Source of the DNA: Paucisalibacillus globulus DSM 18846 | GTDB taxonomy: Bacteria > Bacillota > Bacilli > Bacillales > Amphibacillaceae | NCBI RefSeq assembly: GCF_000482485.1 | Contig: NZ_AXVK01000026.1 | Coordinates: forward strand, 1 to 64,000 | DNA: 64,000 nucleotides | Direction of reading: 5' to 3' | Shown: positions 36,216-44,763 of the stretch, piece by piece | How positions within the stretch are numbered: the stretch's first letter is position 1 | Layout: each line of letters opens with the position of its first letter | Made by a program: the position numbers and the translations under genes | The notes under the pieces: model-generated | Database searches by the model: none | Told to the model about the DNA's origin: nothing | Seen by the model: the letters and a program-made list of their open reading frames with translations, nothing else

Positions 36216-36656
36216 CTATCTCTCCATTTCTAATATGTTTTTTATTTCTTCCTCAGTTGTTGCATTCAATAGCTTGGTTACATTTTCTGAATTATTAAGA
36301 AGCCCTGTTAGTTTTTGAAGAAGTATTAAATGCTCATCACTAGATGATGCTCCTAATCCAAACACTAGACGGACTGGATCATTCATTGCATGACCAAAGA
36401 CAACTGGCTCTTTTAATTGCAAGAACGAAACCGATGCTTCATTCACACCATCCTCAGGTCTAGCATGAGGAATAGCGATATGTGGCGCTAATACAAAATA
36501 TGGTCCATTTTTACGATAGGCATTTTTCATTGCTTCAATATAAGACTCCTCAACAAGCCCTTCATTAGCTAGAAGTTGCCCCGCAGCATGGATAGCTTCT
36601 TCTGCATCAGCTACCTCAACACCTACCTTAACAATACTTGGTTCTAAAAACTTCAT
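36216..36656 (-). CDS. PTS IIA, fructose/mannitol-type (SgaA-like)
   Basis: A protein of 146 residues from ATG 36,656 (AGAGGTG eight bases upstream). The active-site histidine is in VLAPHIAIPHARPEDGVNEA (about 58-77; IPHARP). It transfers phosphate from HPr to IIB. First transporter gene after the regulator, with 26 bases between. Confidence 0.88.
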   Translation of the reverse strand: MKFLEPSIVKVGVEVADAEEAIHAAGQLLANEGLVEESYIEAMKNAYRKNGPYFVLAPHIAIPHARPEDGVNEASVSFLQLKEPVVFGHAMNDPVRLVFGLGASSSDEHLILLQKLTGLLNNSENVTKLLNATTEEEIKNILEMER

Positions 36657-36682
36657 TACCAATTCACCTCTCATGATGTTAT

Positions 36683-38797
36683 CTATTCTCTTGAATAATC
36701 TTCAATTAATTTCATAATTTTTCTTTTTTCTTTCGTTTGCATTACCGTATCTTGATTTGTTTTATCGGTAAACAACTTCGTCAATTGAGAGATTGCTTTT
36801 AAATGTCTTTCATTATCAATGGATGCCAGTACAACAATTATATTTACTTCTTTCCCAAGCATATCCACTGGTTCTTCAAGCTTTAACATACTTAATCCAG
36901 TCTTATGAACGCCATCATCTGGACTTCCATGTGGTAAGGCAAAACGATCCGCTATAACAATATATGGCCCCTTCTCATGAACAGCATGGATCATTCTATC
37001 AACATAGGAAGACTCTATATATCCTTGTTCAAGTAAAGGCTTTGCCGCTACTTCTATTGCCTTTTCCCAATTATCAATGCTCTTCTTGATAGCAACTCTT
37101 TCCCCTGGTAAAAGTTCGAATAAACTTTGCTTCATCACCTTACTCTCCACATTATGTGGAGAGTGAAGATACCTTCGTAATTCTTGGCGCAATGCTCCTT
37201 CATCATCAATTGTCCCGTAACGACTTATCAAATCGATTAAAGCATCAACTGAATATGTTTGCGGTTGCATAGAATCTGAAAACAAGCTATTTACCTTTCG
37301 AAATAATTGTTCCTTATCTTCATTACTTAAAACAGGATTAACTACGAAAATTGGAACGCCTCGGTCATTTAAGGGAATGGTAGATATTATGAAATCTATA
37401 AAAAGTTCCATTCTTTCATATTCCCTTAAGGAAGTAACACCATGGATTTCAACATCTGTAAAAAGGCCTTGTAGTTGGCTTTCTAGTAATCTAGATGTTC
37501 CTAAGCCATTTGTACAAACAATGAGTAACCGCTTCTTCCTCTGTTCAATAACCATTCCCTCTTTACGTAACCAGCCACCAAAATGCATTGCAATATAGGC
37601 AATTTCATTATCGTCAATAGACTGTTCTAGTAAATTTTCGAAATGATGAATGACCTGTTTCGTAATATGAAATACTTCCGGATGGTTTTGTTTCACCATA
37701 TCCCGTAGTTCATTCTCCACTTTAATCCCATATTTAATTCGAAAATATGCGGGTTTAAGGTGTAGTAAGAGATTTTGCATTAGATGCTCTAAATTATCAA
37801 AGTTAATTGCCGCTAACGCTTCAAACTCAATAACCATCTTCCCAATAACTTCTTTTAATTCCTTCATTTCTTGGCTTTCTTTTTGCAAGCTTTGATCATA
37901 ATTAACTTTGGCACTTAATAAATACTTCGCAAAATAACAGACTTCATCATGAGAGAAGGGCGTATGGATCACATTAGATATACTCTTGCAAATTGTTTTA
38001 GCACCACAATACTCTTCTGTTATTTGAATAATTTCTTTCTCAACCGGATCTACCTGAACCGCTTCTTGTTGCATGATACGCTGTACAAAGAAATAGAACA
38101 ATATCACTAGTTTATTTAGGATTTCGTCCGTCATCTCTACCTTAACCTGACGCTCATAGCTATAAAGAAACGTTTGTAACTCCAAAAGTAAACTAGTATT
38201 AAAAATTAAATAAGGTTTAAACACCGTTTCAATCGATGAGGGGGTATCCATTGAAATATTAGTTAGTAAACCATGCCATCCATCCTTAGGAACAACCATC
38301 GATAGATAATGGATAAACATTCTTCTTATATCACTTTCAATACCTTTTAATCGATAGCCATACCCTCGTTCTGAATAAAGGCTTAAATCATACTGTTGGA
38401 TTTCTTCCTTTAACCTTTTGATATCCTCGAGAACCGTATTCCTACTAACTTGAAAAAGCTCACGAATATCATCTAGGTAGTATGGTTTCTCACTCGCAAA
38501 AACATGAATATAAATCCATGCCTTTCTTTCCACTGGGGAAAATTCATAATAAAAGCTTTCTAAAAAATTCTCTATCGCAAGAATTCCTTTTTTGGTTTCC
38601 TTTTCAAGATATAATCCTTCAGACCTAACCTGCTGGATTTCAACTAACCCATTATCTCGCAACCAATCATTTATTTTATCTATGTCGTTATAAATCGTTC
38701 GTCGCGATACATTAAACAATGTTGCAAGCTGCTGGATAGAAAGATAGGAGTCTTCCTGTATAAGCTGATTTACAATTGCCATACTACGTTGATCCAT
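36683..38797 (-). CDS. PRD-containing transcriptional activator with EIIB- and EIIA-like domains
   Basis: A protein of 704 residues from ATG 38,797 (GGGGGA upstream). Order of domains: HTH (DSYLSIQQLATLFNVSRRTI, about 12-31), a second HTH/Mga region, two PRD modules (about 190-400), a EIIB-like segment with RLLIVCTNGLGTSRLLESQL (about 425-444), and a C-terminal EIIA-like domain with DRFALPHGSPDDGVHKT. This is the MtlR/LicR-type architecture: the PTS phosphorylates it and so tunes operon expression by substrate and glucose. It heads the PTS operon. Confidence 0.88.
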   Translation of the reverse strand: MDQRSMAIVNQLIQEDSYLSIQQLATLFNVSRRTIYNDIDKINDWLRDNGLVEIQQVRSEGLYLEKETKKGILAIENFLESFYYEFSPVERKAWIYIHVFASEKPYYLDDIRELFQVSRNTVLEDIKRLKEEIQQYDLSLYSERGYGYRLKGIESDIRRMFIHYLSMVVPKDGWHGLLTNISMDTPSSIETVFKPYLIFNTSLLLELQTFLYSYERQVKVEMTDEILNKLVILFYFFVQRIMQQEAVQVDPVEKEIIQITEEYCGAKTICKSISNVIHTPFSHDEVCYFAKYLLSAKVNYDQSLQKESQEMKELKEVIGKMVIEFEALAAINFDNLEHLMQNLLLHLKPAYFRIKYGIKVENELRDMVKQNHPEVFHITKQVIHHFENLLEQSIDDNEIAYIAMHFGGWLRKEGMVIEQRKKRLLIVCTNGLGTSRLLESQLQGLFTDVEIHGVTSLREYERMELFIDFIISTIPLNDRGVPIFVVNPVLSNEDKEQLFRKVNSLFSDSMQPQTYSVDALIDLISRYGTIDDEGALRQELRRYLHSPHNVESKVMKQSLFELLPGERVAIKKSIDNWEKAIEVAAKPLLEQGYIESSYVDRMIHAVHEKGPYIVIADRFALPHGSPDDGVHKTGLSMLKLEEPVDMLGKEVNIIVVLASIDNERHLKAISQLTKLFTDKTNQDTVMQTKEKRKIMKLIEDYSRE

Positions 38798-39112
38798 CTT
38801 AATCCCCCTAATCAAAATTTATGAGTAGTATGTCCTATATATACTATATAAAAATATATTACCCAGGGTAAGACCAAATAGGTAACAGCTATATGTGCAA
38901 AATTGGACTTCTACTAGACTGATGTTGTACCTGATTGCTGAAATACAGCTCTGAAATATAGTAACACTCCATTATCACCCTAACATCTGAGTTATTGCAT
39001 GTTGGAGGATCTATTGATGACGATTCACGTTAAGGTAGATTAGAAAGTCTCTCTTCAAACATTGCCGATGTTATTGAAGCAAATGATACCTCATCCATGT
39101 TTCCCATAAAAA
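38798..39112. other. Regulatory/intergenic stretch upstream of the PTS operon
   Basis: No gene was found. Near 38,830-38,862 the sequence is very AT-rich (CCTATATATACTATATAAAA), suitable for a promoter of the minus-strand operon, but I cannot assign -10 and -35 elements. The remainder shows no repeats or structures I can support. Confidence 0.4.
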
Positions 39113-39156
39113 AAGGCGTGAACTTTATCGCTGTTAATCAATAAAGTTCACGCCTT
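39113..39156 (-). terminator. Strong intrinsic terminator
   Basis: On the minus strand AAGGCGTGAACTTTAT pairs with ATAAAGTTCACGCCTT (16-bp stem) followed by TTTTT. It is placed about 100 bases after the hypothetical gene at 39,254. Confidence 0.8.
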
Positions 39157-39217
39157 TAGGCTATCACTTGAACAAACCACCTTAAAAATTCATCTATCAC
39201 CACCAGTACCAACAATG

Positions 39218-39246
39218 GAGCCATGGGGACAGGTACATTGGTTGTT
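39218..39246. repeat. REP-like GGGGACAGGTAC element
   Basis: GAGCCATGGGGACAGGTACA is one arm of the repeat family seen at 30,339 and 46,452. It lies a few bases past the stop of the 140-residue hypothetical gene. Confidence 0.65.
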
Positions 39247-39253
39247 CCATCTA

Positions 39254-39676
39254 CTATTTCTTTTTAATCTCTAAATTCTCAAGCCCATTTTCCATAAATT
39301 CTTCTACATACTTTTCCTCAAGCTCAAAAATTCTACTTAAATAACTTTCCTGATTATCGTTTCTTGTATTCTCTTCCCTTGCATAGTCACGCTTTGCCAA
39401 ATGTGTAGGTAACTCTTCAAAAAAGGTGTAATCATCATATTCCTGTGCTAAATCCGTCATTTCTTCCTCTACACCTGGGGTAAGGAAATACTTAGCTAGC
39501 CCCTTATCGTAAATGACCTCTTCCAATCCCATTTTATATGCGGATTCAAGAATGTATTGATTTATTTCCTCGTACTCTTTTATTTCATCATCACGATGGG
39601 AATTTATTAACCAACTTCCAGCTTCGCCAATTCTGATTAAATGCTGCATCTGTTTTTTTGTAAAGTTTATTTTCAT
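39254..39676 (-). CDS. Hypothetical charged protein, Bacillaceae family
   Basis: A 140-residue, acidic, mostly helical cytoplasmic protein. It opens MKINFTKKQMQHLIRIGEAG followed by SWLINSHRDDEIKEYEEINQ, a pattern I associate with an uncharacterised Bacillaceae family. GAAAGGAAA precedes the ATG. A decayed paralogous fragment lies at 40,290-40,450, so the family has been duplicated locally. Function unknown. Confidence 0.6.
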   Translation of the reverse strand: MKINFTKKQMQHLIRIGEAGSWLINSHRDDEIKEYEEINQYILESAYKMGLEEVIYDKGLAKYFLTPGVEEEMTDLAQEYDDYTFFEELPTHLAKRDYAREENTRNDNQESYLSRIFELEEKYVEEFMENGLENLEIKKK

Positions 39677-39986
39677 TATTGTTTCCTTTCGCTAAAGTAT
39701 TCTACTACAAATTGATAACGACTTCATGTATAGTTCTTGTCATTCTTTAAGGACCCTAATCATTATCACAATTTCTTTAAGCATCTGGACATTTCCTATT
39801 TTAGCTAGATAGATAGCTTCGCTGTGGGAAAATAGCCATTTATAAAATGATAATCTTTTTCTACATTTGGGTAAAGTACAAAACAGAATTTTTCTCATCC
39901 TTTTTGTAGCAACTAATTATCAAAAAACTCTCTTCCTTCACTCAGCCAAACTACCAAGTTTAAACCTATGTACCATATTGCATACT
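39677..39986. other. Gene-free stretch
   Basis: No ORF with translation signals, no convincing repeat or hairpin. The stretch ends at the first of two identical REP-like copies. Confidence 0.4.
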
Positions 39987-40026
39987 TAAAAACAGCCAAG
40001 GAACCTGTCCCCATGGATCATTTACA
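39987..40026. repeat. REP-like direct repeat, copy 1
   Basis: Forty bases around AAGGAACCTGTCCCCATGGA are repeated without change at 40,457-40,496. The two copies flank two unrelated gene fragments. Confidence 0.85.
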
Positions 40027-40145
40027 TGGTCGTTATATCCTTACTAAAACAACCGTATATTGGAATTGGAATAATATTGGTTGCATTTGTTGCCGTTTCT
40101 TTATTGGAACTCAAAAGACATAGAAAACAAGTATTAAATAGCTAA
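40026..40145 (+). pseudogene. Membrane-protein C-terminal fragment
   Basis: Thirty-nine codons read MVVISLLKQPYIGIGIILVA and FVAVSLLELKRHRKQVLNS, one membrane helix with a basic tail, as at the C-terminus of a larger membrane protein (signal peptidase-like tails look similar). There is no ribosome site, and the 5' end coincides with the repeat. Probably a remnant. Confidence 0.4.
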
Positions 40146-40203
40146 AGAGACAGGTGGAAACAGGTATTTTGGTGTAATAATTCAAGATACCTGTCTCCAT
40201 AGC
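40146..40203. repeat. Degenerate REP-like inverted pair
   Basis: GAGACAGGTGGAAACAGGTA and GATACCTGTCTCCATAGC form an imperfect inverted repeat about 20 bases apart, a decayed member of the GGGGACAGGT family. Confidence 0.5.
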
Positions 40204-40289
40204 TTTGCCGAATAATAGAATGTTCATCACATTTCACAAATTCGTTCCTTTTCTCTTTAGCAAACGTTTTATTGCTTCAACTTCAAGCA

Positions 40290-40450
40290 CTTCGCCACAA
40301 TTTAAGCTAAGGAAATACTCAGCTAGTCCCTTATTCCAAATGACTTCTTTCAATCCCATTTATGTGCAGATTCAAGTATTTATTGATTTATTTATTCGTA
40401 CGCTTATAAATCATCATCAAGATGGAAATTAATTAATCAACTAAGTATTT
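40290..40450 (-). pseudogene. Decayed paralogue of the gene at 39,254
   Basis: Nucleotides here align with 39,480-39,650: the minus strand reads LINFHLDDD, stop, AYE, stop, INQY, then after a shift GLKEVIWNKGLAEYFL. The intact neighbour has LINSHRDDE, EYE, INQY and GLEEVIYDKGLAKYFL. Two stops and a frameshift show it is dead. Confidence 0.75.
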
Positions 40451-40456
40451 CATTCC

Positions 40457-40496
40457 TAAAAACAGCCAAGGAACCTGTCCCCATGGATCATTTACA
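40457..40496. repeat. REP-like direct repeat, copy 2
   Basis: Identical over forty bases to 39,987-40,026. It stands close to the 3' end of the M15 peptidase gene. Confidence 0.85.
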
Positions 40497-40529
40497 ATCA
40501 CTTTACCAATCTATCAAAAGGTGTTTCTA

Positions 40530-41258
40530 TCACGGCCAGTACCAGTATTGTGCTCCGTATGCATATTCGATTCTACTATCTAAGTGAGTATAGGAACTTC
40601 CATTATATACTCCACTAAAGCCTGATGATCTAGCAACGTTTCTAAGGGTTGTTAAGGATACACCAGATGATTTAATATCTGCTGCAATTCCGTATGTGTG
40701 TTGGCTGTTTGGTGAGCTTCCTGGAGTGTTGTTATTATGGGAAACACTTCTGAATCCCGAGTTGATGGTAATTGGTTTATTTCCTATTTTCACACGAACT
40801 GCCTCTAGCTTATACATCATTCTACGCACATTCTCTTTAACAACAGCCGATGAAACTCTTCCTCCACTAAAACCACTGCCATCTTTTGAATAAAATTCAC
40901 TATAATTAAAGTGTTTTGTTCCATTTGAACGTTCTAAGTCATTTAGTTTTGCTTGTGTAGCAGAGCCAACAATTCCATCAGCTGCTAGTCCATATGCTCG
41001 TTGAAAACGAATGACAGCAGCTTTTGTCGCAGGACCAAACTGGCCATCGGTAGTAAGATAAGTCTGTGTAGGAGAATCAGCAACCCAGCCAGCCACTCTA
41101 ATTTGTAATTCCCTGACATCCGAGCCACTAGAACCTTCACTTAATGTGCGAGTCCAATTATAGGCAGATGCTTCATCTGTACTGATAATGAACAAAGCAA
41201 GGGTAAACATTAGCGTTAAACCAACTACAGTAATCATTTGTTTAAAAACGTTTTTCAA
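40530..41258 (-). CDS. Secreted peptidoglycan-binding M15 peptidase
   Basis: A 242-residue exported cell-wall enzyme. Signal peptide at about 1-32 ending DEASA-Y. A PG_binding_1 domain follows (about 42-95; SGSDVRELQIRVAGW, TDGQFGPATKAAVIRFQRAY, DGIVGSATQAKL). The C-terminal M15_3 peptidase domain is at about 115-240, with zinc ligands in PNSQHTYGIAADIK (H and D) and SSYTHLDSRI (H). It cleaves peptidoglycan cross-links or stem peptides. The start is TTG eight bases after AGGAGGT, and a hairpin may mask that site. Confidence 0.85.
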   Translation of the reverse strand: MKNVFKQMITVVGLTLMFTLALFIISTDEASAYNWTRTLSEGSSGSDVRELQIRVAGWVADSPTQTYLTTDGQFGPATKAAVIRFQRAYGLAADGIVGSATQAKLNDLERSNGTKHFNYSEFYSKDGSGFSGGRVSSAVVKENVRRMMYKLEAVRVKIGNKPITINSGFRSVSHNNNTPGSSPNSQHTYGIAADIKSSGVSLTTLRNVARSSGFSGVYNGSSYTHLDSRIEYAYGAQYWYWP

Positions 41259-41267
41259 TTTACTTAC

Positions 41268-41302
41268 CTCCTATGATAGATTTTTTGTGTGAAATCTAGG
41301 AG
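41268..41302 (-). promoter_or_regulatory. Hairpin that could sequester the ribosome site of the M15 gene
   Basis: On the minus strand CTCCT plus AGATTT pair with AAATCT plus AGGAG (five-base bulge, eight-base loop). The 3' arm contains the AGGAG of the Shine-Dalgarno sequence, so the fold would hide it. No known riboswitch class is recognised. Confidence 0.4.
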
Positions 41303-41655
41303 TCAAAAATATTATTAAACTAGTAAACTCTATATAACACCCCCTAACCCATAATGGAATGAAGGAATCCTAGGTGTCTATCAATAGGGTATCACGCAAC
41401 AGACAAGGAAGATATTCGTCAAAGGTGCTAAAAACAGTAAGGACTTCTGCATGATTGACATTACTTGGGTAAGTAAAGTGAACTAAGTTTTTAGGGGCAA
41501 TTGGACTAGGCTGGATTGGAGAAGAATAGTTGTGCCAGTGAGCACCTCCTCCCTATCAGTTTTTATCTAATGGAATATATTGAATCCTGTAAAAAACATG
41601 GATATGAACTCTATTCCTTTTAAATAAAGAGAGTGAAGTAACCTCATCCGTTACT
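41303..41655. other. Gene-free stretch
   Basis: I see no ORF with a ribosome site, no terminator with a clear T tract and no repeat. The purine/pyrimidine-rich end near 41,620-41,650 (GAGTGAAGTAACCTCATCC, then GTTACTTCACTC) contains an inverted repeat GAGTGAAGTAAC / GTTACTTCACTC that probably ends the minus-strand gene at 41,656. Confidence 0.55.
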
Positions 41656-41994
41656 TCACTCCTTAGGATTCATTTCAATAATCTCATAGTATAACGTCAT
41701 ACTTTGATAATTTAGATCATTTGCAAGCTCATTATATTTCATTGCCATATTCTTCATAGAAGTTTTTGAAGCATCATAATAGAGCTGATTTTCATTCGTA
41801 TTTTTATCCGAAACTTCATGGATTTTATCGACTATCTTTCCACTACTTTTTGCTAGTTCATCTTTAATCAACTGTTGCATGTTCATAGAAAGTGCCTCTA
41901 ACTGATTTAAGGAAGCTATAAAACTGTCTGCTTTATGTGTCACATTCTCATAGGTGAGGAACTGATGAAATAAACGTTGCTGACCAGTAGCCAT
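41656..41994 (-). CDS. Small helical protein, type VII secretion-associated candidate
   Basis: A 112-residue, almost entirely helical protein (FIASLNQLEALSMNMQQLIK, then SMKNMAMKYNELANDLNYQS) without membrane segment or signal. It starts on the A of the upstream TAA (TAATG), so it is tightly coupled to the lipase-like gene. Size, helicity and pairing with a large effector-like protein resemble the small partner proteins of Gram-positive type VII effectors, but no WXG motif is present. Inference only. Confidence 0.5.
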   Translation of the reverse strand: MATGQQRLFHQFLTYENVTHKADSFIASLNQLEALSMNMQQLIKDELAKSSGKIVDKIHEVSDKNTNENQLYYDASKTSMKNMAMKYNELANDLNYQSMTLYYEIIEMNPKE

Positions 41995-43883
41995 TATAGT
42001 GCCCCCAATCGATTTGCGATTTTCTGATCTACCTCAAAAAACTTTTCAATCGAATCTTTAACATCGTCAAGAAAAGCTCTATCTTTTAAAATATCACTCT
42101 CCATATAAGCAAATAGATTGTCAAAGACTGCCTGGAATCCATTATAAGGTAGTGCACCAATATCCTCATGAACATTGATATTCGTTAATCGATAAAATAG
42201 TTGTGTGTCGTAGGTGAATTTGCCAAGGAGATATTGATAATTAGATGGAGAGGATTCCATATCGTTTATCTTTTGAAGTAAATTTGATTTTCTTTCTTTG
42301 TAATGCTCCAAATATTCTTCTTCGTAATATGATTTCATCTGATTAAGGAGAGCTAATTTTGCATCTACAAAAGCAGTACCTGTCATAAAAATTCTTGTTG
42401 CAGATGATATATTAACAGAAATGTCCACCCCATTAATACTTTTCGCGATGATTAGATCACCTTGATGAAAATGCCTTCCTTTACCGCCTAACGCGTCAAT
42501 AACCCGTGCAAGACCATGGGCATCACCACCGTAATGGATTAGTTCACGAAGGACTTTTGTATTCTCAAAAATAGCATCAACCCGGTTAGAAATTCGGTTT
42601 AAAATGTCCTCTATACCACCGAAAAGTTTTATAATTCTACCGATACTGCCGAGATCAAATTTAAATGCATTTCTAACTAGAGTCGCTAGTTCCTCCACAT
42701 CATTTTCCAACCCATCTATCTCAGTTATGACTGTGTTCTTTTCCTTCTCCGTCATATAGCCTAGCTCAATAAAGGTATCCAAAATTGGTTCCACATTTTC
42801 ACGAAGCGCATTAATATGACCGAGTAGGATTGGAACTTTTACCTGCATGTCTTTAATCATGTTGTACCCTTCTTTAATTAGATGAGGAGAATTTTTCACA
42901 TAATCAAAACCTTCGTAGCCAAGAAAGTCGTCTATTAACTGACCATTTACACCTGTTAACTCTCGTAAAAACCCATCAAACCCTTCTTCATTGTATACTT
43001 CTGAAAGATTCGTAGCTAAATAGACCTGAATAGCTTGTAGGACATCATCAGGTAATTTGTCAAATAGGGGCTTTAAGGAATCAATATTCTTTCCAGGATA
43101 TGCATCGATGAAATCGACATTCCCAACTTTAATAAATCCACGTACATTACTGATTGCATATAGAATATCTTGATTGGCAATGGTGATATCGATGTTTTTA
43201 CCTGCATCTTTGTAGTATTTTTCTGCAAAGGTTTTAAGTTCATCTTTGTTAATTTCGTAGATTGCGTTTGAGTCAAAAGGATTTATATTGAATTCTACTT
43301 GTAACGCCTCTTTAAAACCTCTATCTATATTTGCTAACTGATAATATGATGGCGGGGCTGGATTTGTTGCATAGACAGAGTCATACCAATTAGTTGTAAG
43401 TTGTAAAATGATGATTAAGTTTCCACCCAGTGAGTGTCCTAACCCCATTTTTTTTAATTCAATATTGCTGGTAACTTTCTGGTCTATCTTTTTAGTAACT
43501 TGTTGGTCAAATTTTATTGCGGCTTCATACTGCCCTGCATTTTTGCCGACAAAGATGCCCATCAAATTGTAGATCCAATCACTTGGTTTCCAGGATTTTT
43601 CTTCGTACTTTTCACTACCTCTAGTTATAGTATATGCTTGGTTAATACCCTTTACTTCGTCGAAGAAGTGTATTATTGTTCCATCAAAACCATACGAATC
43701 GGAGTCTTCGATAAATTCATCTGAGTAATATACATCAATAGATGCAGGTAGTTCCTGCCCAGTTTCTTCTAAAAATATTTGTCTAATTTCCCACTCTGTT
43801 AACTTACCATATTCTAATTTCATGATCCTATTTCTAATAACTTCACTCAGTAATATTTCAGTTTTCACTTCAGAATTTACCAT
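41994..43883 (-). CDS. DUF6792-type lipase-like protein, candidate exported effector
   Basis: A protein of about 629 residues from ATG 43,883 (GGTG upstream). Residues about 60-190 form an alpha/beta-hydrolase-like domain with the nucleophile elbow GLGHSLGGN (GxSxG). The long C-terminal part is helical (about 260-600) and holds a polar VDALGGKGRHFHQGDLIIAK segment. No Sec signal. Such proteins are annotated DUF6792 and are similar in layout to type VII-exported lipases. With a helical partner downstream and a lipoprotein upstream it may be an effector unit. Activity unproven. Confidence 0.65.
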   Translation of the reverse strand: MVNSEVKTEILLSEVIRNRIMKLEYGKLTEWEIRQIFLEETGQELPASIDVYYSDEFIEDSDSYGFDGTIIHFFDEVKGINQAYTITRGSEKYEEKSWKPSDWIYNLMGIFVGKNAGQYEAAIKFDQQVTKKIDQKVTSNIELKKMGLGHSLGGNLIIILQLTTNWYDSVYATNPAPPSYYQLANIDRGFKEALQVEFNINPFDSNAIYEINKDELKTFAEKYYKDAGKNIDITIANQDILYAISNVRGFIKVGNVDFIDAYPGKNIDSLKPLFDKLPDDVLQAIQVYLATNLSEVYNEEGFDGFLRELTGVNGQLIDDFLGYEGFDYVKNSPHLIKEGYNMIKDMQVKVPILLGHINALRENVEPILDTFIELGYMTEKEKNTVITEIDGLENDVEELATLVRNAFKFDLGSIGRIIKLFGGIEDILNRISNRVDAIFENTKVLRELIHYGGDAHGLARVIDALGGKGRHFHQGDLIIAKSINGVDISVNISSATRIFMTGTAFVDAKLALLNQMKSYYEEEYLEHYKERKSNLLQKINDMESSPSNYQYLLGKFTYDTQLFYRLTNINVHEDIGALPYNGFQAVFDNLFAYMESDILKDRAFLDDVKDSIEKFFEVDQKIANRLGAL

Positions 43884-43903
43884 CCAAATCACCACTCATT
43901 CAA

Positions 43904-44569
43904 CTAATTATTGGCTGAGATAAATGTAACAGACTCCATAATTTTTTTTACTTTGTTCTCTATCTCACTATAATTGGAGGAGCACTCCTTCTCATTATCA
44001 CAAATCACGTGATATTCATACCTTACAGCCTGGTTACTGTCTGTTGATTGAACAAGACCAAAAAATCTATATGTTGTCGATTTTTTATTGGTATCATTAA
44101 TTTCCTTTTTGGTTGCAAAATAAATTGTTTTATCTTCCCTTTCAATCTTATCGTAATCACCATCATATTTTAATAAGGTTGAAAGTAAGTCCAAATATAT
44201 TTCAGCATCGTTAGTATCATTTTTCTTATCATAGGTTGCAATTGAATAGTATAAGTAGTCGTTAGTTTCCTTATCCTCACCAAATTGTACTGTTTCAAAT
44301 GTTTCCCCATGTTTCTCATAGTAAGGTGGGTCTAGTTTTGCATTTTCAGGAAATAACATTGTATATCCACCTAATTTGGATTTAAACTGAAGATAGCCTT
44401 TCTCAGCTTCTACAGAGGTATCAATAAACTCACTAGTAAATTCATCTTGAAGCGCAGCAGCATCTGATTGTTCAACCGAGCCTTTCTTTGTTTCATCTTT
44501 ATTCTGCATTCCACCACATCCTCCGATCATTAATATAAAAATTAAGACAAATAATACCACTTTTTTCAT
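43904..44569 (-). CDS. Lipoprotein of unknown function
   Basis: A protein of 221 residues from ATG 44,569. Signal peptide MKKVVLFVLIFILMIGGCGG with lipobox IGGC (Cys18). The mature part begins with a charged linker and continues as a small folded domain (GGYTMLFPENAKLDPPYYEK ... YRFFGLVQSTDSNQAVRYEY, two cysteines near the end). It lies 20 bases before the lipase-like gene, same strand. A broken second copy lies upstream. A protective (immunity) role is possible but unproven. Confidence 0.65.
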   Translation of the reverse strand: MKKVVLFVLIFILMIGGCGGMQNKDETKKGSVEQSDAAALQDEFTSEFIDTSVEAEKGYLQFKSKLGGYTMLFPENAKLDPPYYEKHGETFETVQFGEDKETNDYLYYSIATYDKKNDTNDAEIYLDLLSTLLKYDGDYDKIEREDKTIYFATKKEINDTNKKSTTYRFFGLVQSTDSNQAVRYEYHVICDNEKECSSNYSEIENKVKKIMESVTFISANN

Positions 44570-44763
44570 GAACGGGAAGCACCTCACAGCGATTGAAAAT
44601 TTTGCCAATAGTATACCATATGTAGAGATATTTTATTATGTTTTATATTTGATATTTCAGAAAACGGTGATTAAGTACTAGTCGATAAGTTGTGAGAGTG
44701 GGTTTGCTTGTGAAAAAGTATTAGTTTTAGAAATCAATGCTTTTGACTTTTCATGAGTCTTTT

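Noticed and set aside
34607-36656. An ascorbate-utilisation (ula) operon
   Set aside because: The PTS proteins are of that family, but UlaG-type lactonase, UlaD decarboxylase and UlaE/UlaF genes are missing.
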